DNA of 64,000 bases, from contig NZ_FZOQ01000018.1 of the NCBI RefSeq assembly GCF_900188175.1, positions 55,428 to 119,427 of the forward strand, in the 5' to 3' direction. A model generated the notes under the pieces. The model was not told where the DNA came from, searched no databases, and saw only the letters and a program-made list of their open reading frames with translations. Shown here piece after piece: positions 16,269 through 24,767 of this stretch. The position numbers were made by a program, and so were the translations under genes. The stretch comes from Pontibacter ummariensis. Lineage in GTDB: Bacteria > Bacteroidota > Bacteroidia > Cytophagales > Hymenobacteraceae. The stretch's first letter is position 1. Every line of letters starts with the position of its first letter.

Positions 16269-17165
16269 ATGATCCAGGCAAACATCCCCTCCACCCAGAC
16301 ATTCCTCAAAGAAATCATAGTACGAAGCACCACGCCGCAAGGCATGGAGTGGCTTCAGCAGAAAACGGAGCTTTTAAGCTCGGAGAACGCAAAAGACAAG
16401 GACCTTTTTCTATCCTTTAGCGCCGCTCCCCGGTTTGTTGGAAAAAGCCCGCTGCAGCTAACAGACCAAGACTTACAAAAGGCAGAGGAGCTGCGGGAGG
16501 GCTTTAACCCCTCTGCCTGGTCAGCTGCACAGGCTGCCCGCACCCTGCTGCTGCTCTCCCTTCCTCACCAGGACGCGAAGGCGTTTCAGCGCAGGGTAGA
16601 AACCCTCTTCAGCACAGCCGACATGGGTGAACTCGTGGCCTTGTACGGAAGCCTGCCCCTGTTGCCGCACCCGGAATTGTTTACGGAGCGTGCAGCCGAG
16701 GGTGTGCGCACCAACATGGGGGATGTGTACGAGGCCGTGGCCCTGGATAACCCCTACCCTGCCGACTACATGACGGAAGAGGCCTGGAATCAACTGGTCC
16801 TCAAGACGCTGTTTGTGGGAAAGCCCCTCTACCGTATTTACGGCATCGAAAAGCGCAGCAACCCTGAGCTGGCCCGCATGCTGTCGGACTACGCGCATGA
16901 GCGCTGGGCTGCCGGACGCCCTGTGTCTCCTGAGCTGTGGCGACCTATTGGGCCATTTATCGATGAAACCATCCTGGAGGACATCAAGAAACTGTTCGCC
17001 CACCCCGACGAGGTACAACAGGAGGCAGCCGCTCTTGCCTGTGCGCAAAGCAATTTTGTGCCTGCCAAAGAGCTCCTGGACCAGCACCCGCTGCTGAAAA
17101 ACCGCCTCGAAAGCGGCGAACTTAGCTGGAGACTGATCGGCAACAAAACCCTGGCCTTACAATAA
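16269..17165 (+). CDS. eboA: EboA domain-containing protein
   Basis: First gene of a six-gene ebo operon. The 298-aa protein is soluble, almost entirely helical in appearance, and rich in Leu/Ala with HEAT-like helical repeats, for example HPELFTERAAEGVRTNMGDV, SPELWRPIGPFID and AALACAQSNFVPA. No catalytic motif is visible. EboA proteins have no established biochemical function; in cyanobacteria the ebo genes are needed for export or processing of the scytonemin precursor. The assignment rests mainly on gene order with unmistakable eboB-F homologues. eboB follows after 28 nt. Confidence 0.85.
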   Translation: MIQANIPSTQTFLKEIIVRSTTPQGMEWLQQKTELLSSENAKDKDLFLSFSAAPRFVGKSPLQLTDQDLQKAEELREGFNPSAWSAAQAARTLLLLSLPHQDAKAFQRRVETLFSTADMGELVALYGSLPLLPHPELFTERAAEGVRTNMGDVYEAVALDNPYPADYMTEEAWNQLVLKTLFVGKPLYRIYGIEKRSNPELARMLSDYAHERWAAGRPVSPELWRPIGPFIDETILEDIKKLFAHPDEVQQEAAALACAQSNFVPAKELLDQHPLLKNRLESGELSWRLIGNKTLALQ

Positions 17166-17193
17166 AAGAATCACCCTTAGATAAAATAAAATT

Positions 17194-18135
17194 ATGAATA
17201 CGAACAACATGCTTCTGATAGACCCGCACGTACACATGACCTCGCGCACGACCGATGATTACGAGCGCATGCGCAAGGCCGGTATTGTGGCGATCATCGA
17301 ACCTGCTTTCTGGCTGGGGCAGCCCCGCACAGAGGCCGGCTCTTTTAAAGACTACTTCAGCAGCCTGGTAGGCTGGGAGCGCTTCCGGGCAAGCCAGTTC
17401 GGCATCAAGCACTACTGCACCATCGGCCTGAACTCAAAAGAGGCCAATAACGAAGCCCTTGCCGAACAGGTAATGGAGCTGTTGCCCCTGTTCCTGTACA
17501 AGGAAGGCGTAGTGGGCGTGGGCGAAATTGGCTACGACGACCAGACCAAAGCCGAGGACAAGTACTTCCGGGCACAGTTGGAGCTATCGAAAGAAGTGAA
17601 CCTGCCGGTGCAGATCCACACCCCTCACCGCGACAAAAAAGCCGGCACCATTAAAAGCATGGAGGTTTGCCTGGAGCATGGCATCGCCCCGGACATGGTG
17701 GTAGTGGATCACAACAACGAAGAAACCGTGAAGGACGTGCTGGACAGAGGCTTCTGGGCTGCTTTCACCATCTACCCGAACTCCAAAATGGGCAATGAGC
17801 GCATGGTGGAAGTGGTGAAAAAATACGGGTCCGAGCGCATCATCGTCAACAGTTCTGCAGACTGGGGCATCAGCGATCCGCTCTCCGTGCCAAAGACAGC
17901 CTCCCTGATGCTGGAGCGCGGCATTGACCCGGAGGACGTGCGTAAAGTATGCTACCAGAATGCCCTCGACTCCTTTGGTAAAAGCGGGCAGATGCACGAA
18001 TCAGACTGGCTGACACCCGCAAATGTTGACCAGCGTGAGAAGTTCTCAGACAACTCTGTTCTCAGAGGCGGTCAGACACCTGTGGTTGGCGACATCAACA
18101 CCTCAGGCGAACTGGACTCAAACATCGTTCGCTAA
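17194..18135 (+). CDS. eboB: EboB, TatD-like metal-dependent hydrolase
   Basis: A TIM-barrel amidohydrolase-superfamily protein of 313 aa, like TatD but of the Ebo type. Metal-ligand positions are visible: LIDPHVHM near the N-terminus, VGVGEIGYDD (Glu), VQIHTPHRD, VVVDHNNE and NSSADWGISDP (Asp). The substrate is unknown; TatD-family barrels are metal-dependent hydrolases. The stop overlaps the eboC start by one base (TAATG), so the two are translationally coupled. Confidence 0.9.
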   Translation: MNTNNMLLIDPHVHMTSRTTDDYERMRKAGIVAIIEPAFWLGQPRTEAGSFKDYFSSLVGWERFRASQFGIKHYCTIGLNSKEANNEALAEQVMELLPLFLYKEGVVGVGEIGYDDQTKAEDKYFRAQLELSKEVNLPVQIHTPHRDKKAGTIKSMEVCLEHGIAPDMVVVDHNNEETVKDVLDRGFWAAFTIYPNSKMGNERMVEVVKKYGSERIIVNSSADWGISDPLSVPKTASLMLERGIDPEDVRKVCYQNALDSFGKSGQMHESDWLTPANVDQREKFSDNSVLRGGQTPVVGDINTSGELDSNIVR

Positions 18136-19037
18136 TGGCCCAGGTAGGAGCTTACCTGCGGCTCATGCGCCCGGCCAATATCGTAACCGCCATTGCTGAC
18201 ATTATGATGGGTTACGCAGCGTCGGGCGCTTTGCTGTCGCTTTTTGAAGTAGATCTTAGTGCCCAAAACCTACACCCCCTGGGGTGGCTTGTGCTATCGA
18301 CCATTGGCCTGTACGGCGGTGGTGTGGTATTTAACGATGTGTTTGACGCAGAGCTGGACCGCGTAGAACGGCCGGAGAGACCCATCCCAAGCGGAAGGGC
18401 TACCCTGGCTGGTGCTACTACCTTAGGTGCTCTCCTCCTTGTAGGTGGGGTATTTGCGGCCTGGCAAGTGTCCGCGATGAGTGCCGCTATTGCCACCATT
18501 GTGGCCTTGCTCGCCCTCTTGTACGACTGGAAAGGCAAGCACCAGTCTCTCCTGGGACCTGTGAACATGGGCGCCTGTCGCGGGGGCAACCTCCTGCTCG
18601 GCGTAAGCGCCGTGCCTGCCGCCCTGGAAGAGCTATGGTTTATCGCCCTTATCCCGATCGTGTACATTTCGGCCATTACCATGGTGAGCCGGGGCGAAGT
18701 GCACGGCGGAAACCAGGCAGCCCTGAAAGGCGCCGTGTTTATGTATGCAGCCGTTTTCGCGGGAATTATTAGCCTGGCGGCACTGCCACAGTTTAACCTT
18801 GTGTACTGCATTCCCTTTTTGCTGCTATTTGCCTACCTCATCTTCCCTCCCCTCCTCAAAGCTATGTCAGCGAAAGAGCCCAAGCTTATCATGAAGGCGG
18901 TAAAAGCAGGGGTGCTCTCGCTTATCGTGCTGGACGCCAGTATGGCCGCGGGCTTTGCGGGCTGGCAGTATGGCTTGCTGGTGCTCCTCCTGCTGCCTGT
19001 GTCTCTCTACATTGCCCGTAACTTTGCCGTCACATAG
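18135..19037 (+). CDS. eboC: EboC, UbiA-like prenyltransferase
   Basis: An integral membrane protein (300 aa) with about eight hydrophobic segments. The first Asp motif of UbiA enzymes is seen as NDVFDAELDRVERPERPIPSG (about residues 67-87, including the RPIPSG that usually follows). The second lies around LLYDWKGK, weaker than the usual DxxxD. UbiA enzymes attach a prenyl chain to an acceptor in the membrane, so the Ebo pathway likely prenylates some metabolite; acceptor and prenyl length cannot be read from sequence. It is coupled to eboB and separated from eboD by 111 nt holding a large inverted repeat. Confidence 0.9.
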   Translation: MAQVGAYLRLMRPANIVTAIADIMMGYAASGALLSLFEVDLSAQNLHPLGWLVLSTIGLYGGGVVFNDVFDAELDRVERPERPIPSGRATLAGATTLGALLLVGGVFAAWQVSAMSAAIATIVALLALLYDWKGKHQSLLGPVNMGACRGGNLLLGVSAVPAALEELWFIALIPIVYISAITMVSRGEVHGGNQAALKGAVFMYAAVFAGIISLAALPQFNLVYCIPFLLLFAYLIFPPLLKAMSAKEPKLIMKAVKAGVLSLIVLDASMAAGFAGWQYGLLVLLLLPVSLYIARNFAVT

Positions 19038-19083
19038 AATTCTTATGCGTTACGCATTGTTCTTTTAGAGAGAATGTCTGTAT

Positions 19084-19140
19084 CTTATCCATCCTTAGTC
19101 GGGAAAAAGCTTTTGCACTCCCTGCTTAAGGATGGATAAG
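19084..19140 (+). repeat. Perfect 14-bp inverted repeat before eboD
   Basis: CTTATCCATCCTTA (19084-19097) and TAAGGATGGATAAG (19127-19140) are exact complements, with a 29-nt loop that contains a nested GGGA/TCCC pair and the palindrome AAAAGCTTTT. The 3' arm carries the only SD-like AAGGA before the eboD ATG at 19149. No U run follows, so it is more likely an mRNA-processing or translation-control hairpin, or a protein-binding site, than a terminator. Confidence 0.75.
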
Positions 19141-19148
19141 CTAGCAGC

Positions 19149-20357
19149 ATGCAAGATTTACAAATTCAGAACTCCCCGATCATGAGGACAATTGAACAGT
19201 CGTTTACAGTGCAGTTTAGGTATGGGGTTTACTTTACCGCAGGCCTTTTTAAGGCAGATAACACCTTATTAACAGAAGTACTGCAGCAGGACAAGGGCAG
19301 CGGGCCACGCAAAGTGTTTTTCGTGCTAGACAGCGGCGTGGCAGAAGCGCACCCAAACCTTGTACAGGACATCGAACTTTATACCGCGCAGCATAAAGAA
19401 CATGTAAAGCTGTTGGCGCCCCCCCTGACCATCACAGGCGGTGAGGAGGTGAAGAATAGTACGCCCCTGCTCATGGACTTGCTTTCTGCCGTAAACGAGC
19501 ACGGCATCGACAGGCACTCATACCTGATCGCCATCGGCGGCGGCGCCGTGCTGGACATGGCAGGCTTTGCCGCCGCCATCGCCCACCGGGGCATTCGCCA
19601 CATTCGCATCCCGACCACCGTGCTCGCACAGGATGACTCGGCCGTGGGTGTAAAAAACAGCTTCAACTCCTTTGGCAAAAAGAACTTCCTGGGGACTTTT
19701 GCCCCACCTTTTGCCGTGATCAACGACAGTGACTTCCTACTGACCTTGCATGACCGGGACTGGCGCTCGGGCATCTCTGAGGCCATCAAGGTGGCCCTGA
19801 TTAAGGACGCGGCCTTTTACCAGGCTATCAAACGGGACGCGGCAAAGCTAGCCAAGCGCGACATGGCGGCCATGCAAAAGCTGATCCACCGCTGCGCCGA
19901 AATGCACGTGGAGCACATTGGCGGAGCCGACCCCTTCGAAACCGGCTCCTCCCGTCCCCTGGACTTCGGCCACTGGGCAGCCCATAAACTCGAGCAGCTT
20001 TCCGACTACCAACTGCGCCACGGTGAGGCCGTTGCCATCGGCATGGCCCTGGACGTGACCTATTCGATGTTGAAAGGCATGCTCACGCGGGAAGAAGCAG
20101 AGGACGTGCTGCAGCTACTGGAAGAGTTGGGTTTTGAGCTGTACGTGCCCCAGCTGTCACAGCGGGAAGCAGGCTCCGATCAGCTTAGCGTAATCAAGGG
20201 CCTGCAGGAGTTTAGGGAGCACCTGGGAGGAAAGCTCACTATTATGCTGCTAAATAAGATCGGGGAAGGTGTGGAAGTACATCACATGGACGAACCGCTG
20301 TTAAGACAAGCCGTAGAACTATTACAAAAGCGCCACCAACCTCAGCCTGCAGCTTAA
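19149..20357 (+). CDS. eboD: EboD, 3-dehydroquinate synthase-like protein
   Basis: A sugar-phosphate-cyclase-fold protein of 402 aa. The NAD-binding AIGGGAVLDMAGFAAAIAHRG, IPTTVLAQDDSAVGVKN, and metal-site regions SGISEAIKVALIKD, PLDFGHWAAHKLE and LRHGEAVAIGMA are typical of AroB relatives. It belongs to the Ebo branch rather than shikimate AroB because of its operon, so it probably cyclises another sugar phosphate. The ATG at 19149 is taken; a second in-frame ATG at 19182 (MRTIEQSF) is a possible alternative because conservation seems to begin there. Confidence 0.88.
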   Translation: MQDLQIQNSPIMRTIEQSFTVQFRYGVYFTAGLFKADNTLLTEVLQQDKGSGPRKVFFVLDSGVAEAHPNLVQDIELYTAQHKEHVKLLAPPLTITGGEEVKNSTPLLMDLLSAVNEHGIDRHSYLIAIGGGAVLDMAGFAAAIAHRGIRHIRIPTTVLAQDDSAVGVKNSFNSFGKKNFLGTFAPPFAVINDSDFLLTLHDRDWRSGISEAIKVALIKDAAFYQAIKRDAAKLAKRDMAAMQKLIHRCAEMHVEHIGGADPFETGSSRPLDFGHWAAHKLEQLSDYQLRHGEAVAIGMALDVTYSMLKGMLTREEAEDVLQLLEELGFELYVPQLSQREAGSDQLSVIKGLQEFREHLGGKLTIMLLNKIGEGVEVHHMDEPLLRQAVELLQKRHQPQPAA

Positions 20358-20422
20358 ACTAGACTTTAGGGCAGTACGGGAGTTTTAAGGCTGCTGTTCT
20401 TTTTACTTAAATTGAGCGAAAC

Positions 20423-21706
20423 ATGTATCTGGACTCAGGACACCACCTTACCTATTGTACAAATATCCACCCCGGCGAAACCTGGCCTGAAGCCTTCCAG
20501 CAGCTGGAAGCTTACCTCCCACCCCTTAAACAAAAGCTATCGCCCGATAAGTCGTTTGGCATCGGACTGCGGCTGTCGAACAGGGCCAGTCTCGAGTTGC
20601 TGGACGGTGATAACCTGGGGAGCTTTAAGCAATGGCTGGCGGAACAAGGCTTGTATGTGTTTACCATGAACGGTTTTCCTTACGGGGGCTTCCATCGCCA
20701 ATCGGTAAAGGATGATGTCCACAAGCCGGACTGGACCACGCCGGAGCGCCTCGCCTATACGGTGAGACTGGCAAAGATACTGGCCGCGCTTCTGCCGGAA
20801 GGCATGGAAGGCGGCATCTCCACCTCTCCTCTTTCTTACAAGCCCTGGCTCCTGGAAGAGGACGATACCAAAGAAAAAGGCGTTTTTAACAATGCCACAA
20901 GCAACTTAGTCACTTTGGTACAGGAACTGGTACAGCTAAAAGAAGAGACAGGCAAAACCATTCACGTAGACATCGAGCCAGAGCCGGACGGCCTGTTGGA
21001 AAATATCTCTGAAGTCATCCGGTATTACGAGGACAGGCTTTTACCAACAGGGGTAGCGCAACTACAAGAAGAGCGGGGCCTGACAGCACAGGAAGCCCGG
21101 GAGGCGATTCTCGAACACCTGCAGCTATGCTATGACGTCTGCCACATCGCCTTGACCTATGAAAGCCATGCCAAGGCTGTCTCACGGCTGAAGGAAGCAG
21201 GCATCCGGATCGGAAAGGTGCAACTGAGCGCTGCCCTGAAAACAGCCCTGCCAAAAGATGTGGAGACAAGAGGCGAGATTGCCGAAACCCTTAGCGCTTT
21301 CGCCGAATCTACTTACCTCCACCAGGTAGTAGAGCTGAATGCGGAAGGTGATCTGACCCAGTACGCAGACCTGACCTTTGCCCTCCAGCATATCCGCAAG
21401 CCCAGTGCCATCGAGTGGCGCACGCACTTTCATGTGCCCCTCTTTACCGAGCAATACAACGGGCTGCAATCCACACAGAAAGATATAGTAGAGGTGCTTG
21501 CGCTGTTGCGGAAGGGCAACCTGACGACACAGCACCTGGAGGTCGAGACCTATACCTGGGAGGTACTGCCGGAAGACATGAAGAAAGAACTGTCAGAATC
21601 CATCCAGCGGGAGCTGGAGTGGGTAATCTCCACGATAAACAAAACACAACATGCAGAAAACGGTAGTTCTGAGCGTAGTAGGACTCACGAATTCACTCAT
21701 CGGTAA
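20423..21706 (+). CDS. eboE: EboE, TIM-barrel metabolite traffic protein
   Basis: A 427-aa protein of the xylose-isomerase-like TIM-barrel type. Characteristic segments are GHHLTYCTNIHPGE near the N-terminus, FTMNGFPYGGFH, IHVDIEPEPDGLLE, LCYDVCHIALTYE and EWRTHFHVPLF; the Asp/Glu/His residues in the latter four could form a metal site. Its reaction is unknown. The C-terminal 18 residues or so are encoded in a 56-nt overlap with eboF, a longer overlap than elsewhere in the operon; the end of the conserved part appears to be near WVISTIN. Confidence 0.88.
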   Translation: MYLDSGHHLTYCTNIHPGETWPEAFQQLEAYLPPLKQKLSPDKSFGIGLRLSNRASLELLDGDNLGSFKQWLAEQGLYVFTMNGFPYGGFHRQSVKDDVHKPDWTTPERLAYTVRLAKILAALLPEGMEGGISTSPLSYKPWLLEEDDTKEKGVFNNATSNLVTLVQELVQLKEETGKTIHVDIEPEPDGLLENISEVIRYYEDRLLPTGVAQLQEERGLTAQEAREAILEHLQLCYDVCHIALTYESHAKAVSRLKEAGIRIGKVQLSAALKTALPKDVETRGEIAETLSAFAESTYLHQVVELNAEGDLTQYADLTFALQHIRKPSAIEWRTHFHVPLFTEQYNGLQSTQKDIVEVLALLRKGNLTTQHLEVETYTWEVLPEDMKKELSESIQRELEWVISTINKTQHAENGSSERSRTHEFTHR

Positions 21707-23042
21707 AAACACCCCTTTTCTGGCCAAGTGGGCAGCAGCGGCACAGAATACAGTTATTCGCCCGGTGCTTCCTGCAGTTACCTGTACGGCCCAGTCGACT
21801 TACCTGACCGGCAAATGGCCAGAGGAGCACGGCATTGTTGCCAATGGCTGGTACTTTCGGGAGGAAGACGAAATAAAGCTGTGGCGCCAGTCAAACAAGC
21901 TGGTGCAGGCCCCAAAGATCTGGGAAGTAGCCAAAGCACAGGAGCCTAACTTTACCGTAGCCAACATGGGCTGGTGGTATAATATGAACACTACCGCTGA
22001 TTATACCCTTACCCCAAGGCCACAGTACCTGGCCGATGGGCGCAAGCTACCGGATTGCTACACGCAACCAGCCGAACTGCGCGACCAGCTACAGGAAGAA
22101 CTGGGTACTTTCCCCCTCTTTAACTACTGGGGCCCGAAAACCTCTATTAAGTCGAGTAAGTGGATCGCCGATGCCTCCAAGATAACGGACGACCTCTATG
22201 ACCCGACCCTGACACTGATCTACCTGCCTCACCTGGACTACAACCTGCAGCGTTTGGGGCCAGGCGACCCACGCATAGCCAGGGACCTGCAGGAAATAGA
22301 TGCCGTTTGTGCGGACCTGATCCAGTACTACGAAGCAAAAGGGGCACAAGTCGTAGTCCTGTCAGAGTACGGCATATCGGATGTCAACAATCCGGTACAC
22401 ATCAACCGGGTGCTACGCGAAAACGGGTACATAGCGGTGCGTCACGAGCGCGGCACCGAACTGCTGGACATGGCCATGAGCAAAGCCTTTGCCGTAGCAG
22501 ACCATCAGATCGCGCACGTGTACATCGAGAATCCTGCCCATATTGCGGAAGTCCAGCAACTGTTACAGCAGGTGCCGGGCGTGCAGGAAGTATTGGCTGG
22601 CGAGGAACGCAACAAGTACAGGCTGGCCCATGAACGCTGTGGTGAACTGGTGGTCGTGGCGGATGAACGTTCGTGGTTCACTTATTACTTCTGGCTCGAC
22701 GATAAAAAGGCCCCGGACTATGCCCGCATGGTCGACATCCACAAGAAACCCGGCTATGACCCGGTGGAGATGTTCGCCGATCCGAAGATCAAGTTCCTGA
22801 TCCCGAAGGTAGCTGCCAAAGTGCTAAAGAAAAAGCTGGGCTTCCGGATGGTGATGGACATTATCCCACTGGACGCTACCCTCATAAAAGGCTCACACGG
22901 TCGTATTCCTGAAGACAAGAATGAGTGGCCCGTGCTGCTGACAAAGAATCAGCAAAAGCTACCGCAGGAAGTGCAGGCGGTAGATGTGTTTAATGTGATC
23001 CTCTCGCACTTGCAGGTGTCGAAGAAAGAAATGGCGCTATAA
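21651..23042 (+). CDS. eboF: EboF, alkaline-phosphatase-superfamily protein
   Basis: A 463-aa member of the nucleotide pyrophosphatase/phosphodiesterase branch of the alkaline phosphatase superfamily. The nucleophile Thr lies in PAVTCTAQSTYLTG (about residues 43-56), followed by EEHGIVANGWYF, YLPHLDYNLQ, VLSEYGISDV and the C-terminal KGSHGRIP. At the place of the usual DH metal pair it has SEYGISD, a feature that may be specific to Ebo proteins. No signal peptide is seen. Last gene of the ebo operon; a terminator follows at 23087. Confidence 0.88.
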   Translation: MQKTVVLSVVGLTNSLIGKNTPFLAKWAAAAQNTVIRPVLPAVTCTAQSTYLTGKWPEEHGIVANGWYFREEDEIKLWRQSNKLVQAPKIWEVAKAQEPNFTVANMGWWYNMNTTADYTLTPRPQYLADGRKLPDCYTQPAELRDQLQEELGTFPLFNYWGPKTSIKSSKWIADASKITDDLYDPTLTLIYLPHLDYNLQRLGPGDPRIARDLQEIDAVCADLIQYYEAKGAQVVVLSEYGISDVNNPVHINRVLRENGYIAVRHERGTELLDMAMSKAFAVADHQIAHVYIENPAHIAEVQQLLQQVPGVQEVLAGEERNKYRLAHERCGELVVVADERSWFTYYFWLDDKKAPDYARMVDIHKKPGYDPVEMFADPKIKFLIPKVAAKVLKKKLGFRMVMDIIPLDATLIKGSHGRIPEDKNEWPVLLTKNQQKLPQEVQAVDVFNVILSHLQVSKKEMAL

Positions 23043-23086
23043 TACCCTATTTGATAATAGGTCTCACCGCACTGCTAACTGGCTAT

Positions 23087-23116
23087 AAAAAAGGGTAGAA
23101 GAAACTTCTACCCTTT
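23087..23116. terminator. Bidirectional terminator, eboF / DUF1080 operon
   Basis: A perfect 12-bp stem, AAAGGGTAGAAG (23090-23101) with CTTCTACCCTTT (23105-23116) and loop AAA. On the - strand it is followed by TTTTATAGCC, a good T tract; on the + strand by AGCTGG, so it is strongest for the - unit. Confidence 0.8.
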
Positions 23117-23184
23117 AGCTGGTGATGAAAAACAAATACGTTCGTTAATTCTCATTAGCAGGATCTAAGCATGCCCACTTGGGT

Positions 23185-23901
23185 TTATTCTTTTAGCTCC
23201 TCGTCTAACTCTTTGATAGCTATGTTCCGGAAGCGGTGAGCGGCCCCCGGCGCCCATGATTCCAACCCATTCCAGTCGAAGGCAGCGGGAGAAAAGAGCG
23301 CCGTCCAATGTGACTGTAGCCCGATCATGCCATTGGTGGCGCCAGCGGTGAAATCATTCTTTGGCTGCACAACGTCCCACATCTTCACGCCATTGACCCA
23401 AAGCGTAATGCGTGGTTTGTCCCCCACCATCCGGATCCGGAAGGAGTTCCAGCCATTGGGTTTCCAAACCTTTGCCAAGTCTGTTGCTTCGGCGCCTTGG
23501 CTTACCGGCATGCGCTCCCCATAAAGGCTTCCGGTACTGCCCGCTGTTTCATCCAATTCAATCTGGTAGGCGATGCCGCTCTCAGAGGAGCGGAGAAAAA
23601 TCCCCCCGTTTGTAAAGGAGTCTATTTTCGCCTCCAGGTAGAGGTCAAAGTTTTTGTACTTCTCATCCGACAACAAAACTCCTCCCTGGCCGTAAGGGTG
23701 CTGGCGCAGCACGATGGCTCCATTTTCCACCCGCACATCTGGGGTGGTTCCCTGATGGGTGGTGCGGCTAATGTGCCAGCCCTCGAGGTTCTTCCCATTA
23801 AAAATTGGCCGAAAGCCTGCCGGGATTTGGGCATGGGCGACAGCACCTAACAGAAGGGCGGAGAAGAGAACGGTAAAGCTTTTTATATGTCTGTTCATCA
23901 T
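23185..23901 (-). CDS. DUF1080 (3-keto-disaccharide hydrolase-type) secreted protein
   Basis: A secreted protein of 238 aa with a signal peptide (FTVLFSALLLGAVAHA). The concanavalin-like fold of the family is marked by GFRPIFNGKNLEGWHISR, then DLYLEAKIDSFTNGGIFLRS, YQIELDE, WNSFRIRMVGD and GMIGLQSHW. Members of this family have been linked to hydrolysis of 3-keto-glycosides. It follows the FGE-like gene after 12 nt and the dehydrogenase/cytochrome gene before that. An oxidise-then-hydrolyse scheme for glycosides in the periplasm is a reasonable inference. Confidence 0.85.
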   Translation of the reverse strand: MMNRHIKSFTVLFSALLLGAVAHAQIPAGFRPIFNGKNLEGWHISRTTHQGTTPDVRVENGAIVLRQHPYGQGGVLLSDEKYKNFDLYLEAKIDSFTNGGIFLRSSESGIAYQIELDETAGSTGSLYGERMPVSQGAEATDLAKVWKPNGWNSFRIRMVGDKPRITLWVNGVKMWDVVQPKNDFTAGATNGMIGLQSHWTALFSPAAFDWNGLESWAPGAAHRFRNIAIKELDEELKE

Positions 23902-23913
23902 TCAACCTTTTCT

Positions 23914-24747
23914 TTACTGCTTAGCCTCCATCACAACCCGAAGTCCTACGTCAAAGCCATTGCCCGGACCAGCGGCGTGCGTCTTATAAGTCGCGTTTTT
24001 CACATCTCCGGTAAAGGAAGCACCTTTGAGCACGTGTTCTTCACCGAACTGGGGCGGCACCGGGTCTGCAAACAGCTTTTTGTTGTAGTAGTCCTCTACC
24101 CATTCCCACACGTTGCCCAGCATGTCGTAAAGTCCCCAGGCATTAGGTTGCTTTTGCCCGATGGCACTGGTAGTGGTACCTCCAAGCACTGCTATTTTAT
24201 TGATTTCCGCCCAAGGTATATCATCATCCGCCCCTGCCCGGGCAGCATACTCCCACTCAAACTCAGTTGGGAGGCGGTACTCATGCTTTTTGTCCAATGC
24301 ACTTAGCCTCCGAACAAAAACCTGAGCATCCTGCCAGGAGATATTTTCAACCGGGTGCTTTGTCGCATCGTCGCTTACTTTGTCTCCCTGAAAAAACGAT
24401 GGGTTATGCCCCATTACCTTCTCCCACTGCTCCTGTGTCACCTCATACTTGCCAATGTAGAACGGCTGATCCAGGGTGACCTTGAAGCCCGGCATAGCTG
24501 CCTGAGCGGCCATTTTTTCGGCTACCCTGTAAATGGAGTCCGGCAGTGTTTTCCGGCCCGGGTCGCCTTTGCCGGGCTCGCCAACGGTTGGCTGGTACTT
24601 GCCTACAAGCATACTGCCGGGCTCAATCCGGACAAACTCCATTCCCAAGGGGTTGGTAAAGGTTGGCTTCGGGGCTGTAACGACACAGCTTTGCAGCCAA
24701 AGGGCGGAAACCAAGAGTGCCCACATTCGCTTTGGATACTTCTTCAT
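23914..24747 (-). CDS. FGE/SUMF1-domain lipoprotein
   Basis: A 277-aa lipoprotein (lipobox LQSC, about residue 21) with a formylglycine-generating-enzyme-like domain: FVRIEPGSMLVG, YIGKYEVTQEQWEKVMG, HPVENISWQDAQVFVRRL, YRLPTEFEWEYAARAG, GLYDMLGNVWEWVEDYY, and a final GFDVGLRVV. The paired active-site cysteines of true FGE are not seen near the C-terminus, so a sulfatase-activating role is unlikely; many such domains only bind partners or ligands. Middle gene of a three-gene operon with 12- and 20-nt spacers. Confidence 0.85.
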   Translation of the reverse strand: MKKYPKRMWALLVSALWLQSCVVTAPKPTFTNPLGMEFVRIEPGSMLVGKYQPTVGEPGKGDPGRKTLPDSIYRVAEKMAAQAAMPGFKVTLDQPFYIGKYEVTQEQWEKVMGHNPSFFQGDKVSDDATKHPVENISWQDAQVFVRRLSALDKKHEYRLPTEFEWEYAARAGADDDIPWAEINKIAVLGGTTTSAIGQKQPNAWGLYDMLGNVWEWVEDYYNKKLFADPVPPQFGEEHVLKGASFTGDVKNATYKTHAAGPGNGFDVGLRVVMEAKQ

Positions 24748-24767
24748 GGTCTTCTGTCTAATTACAG

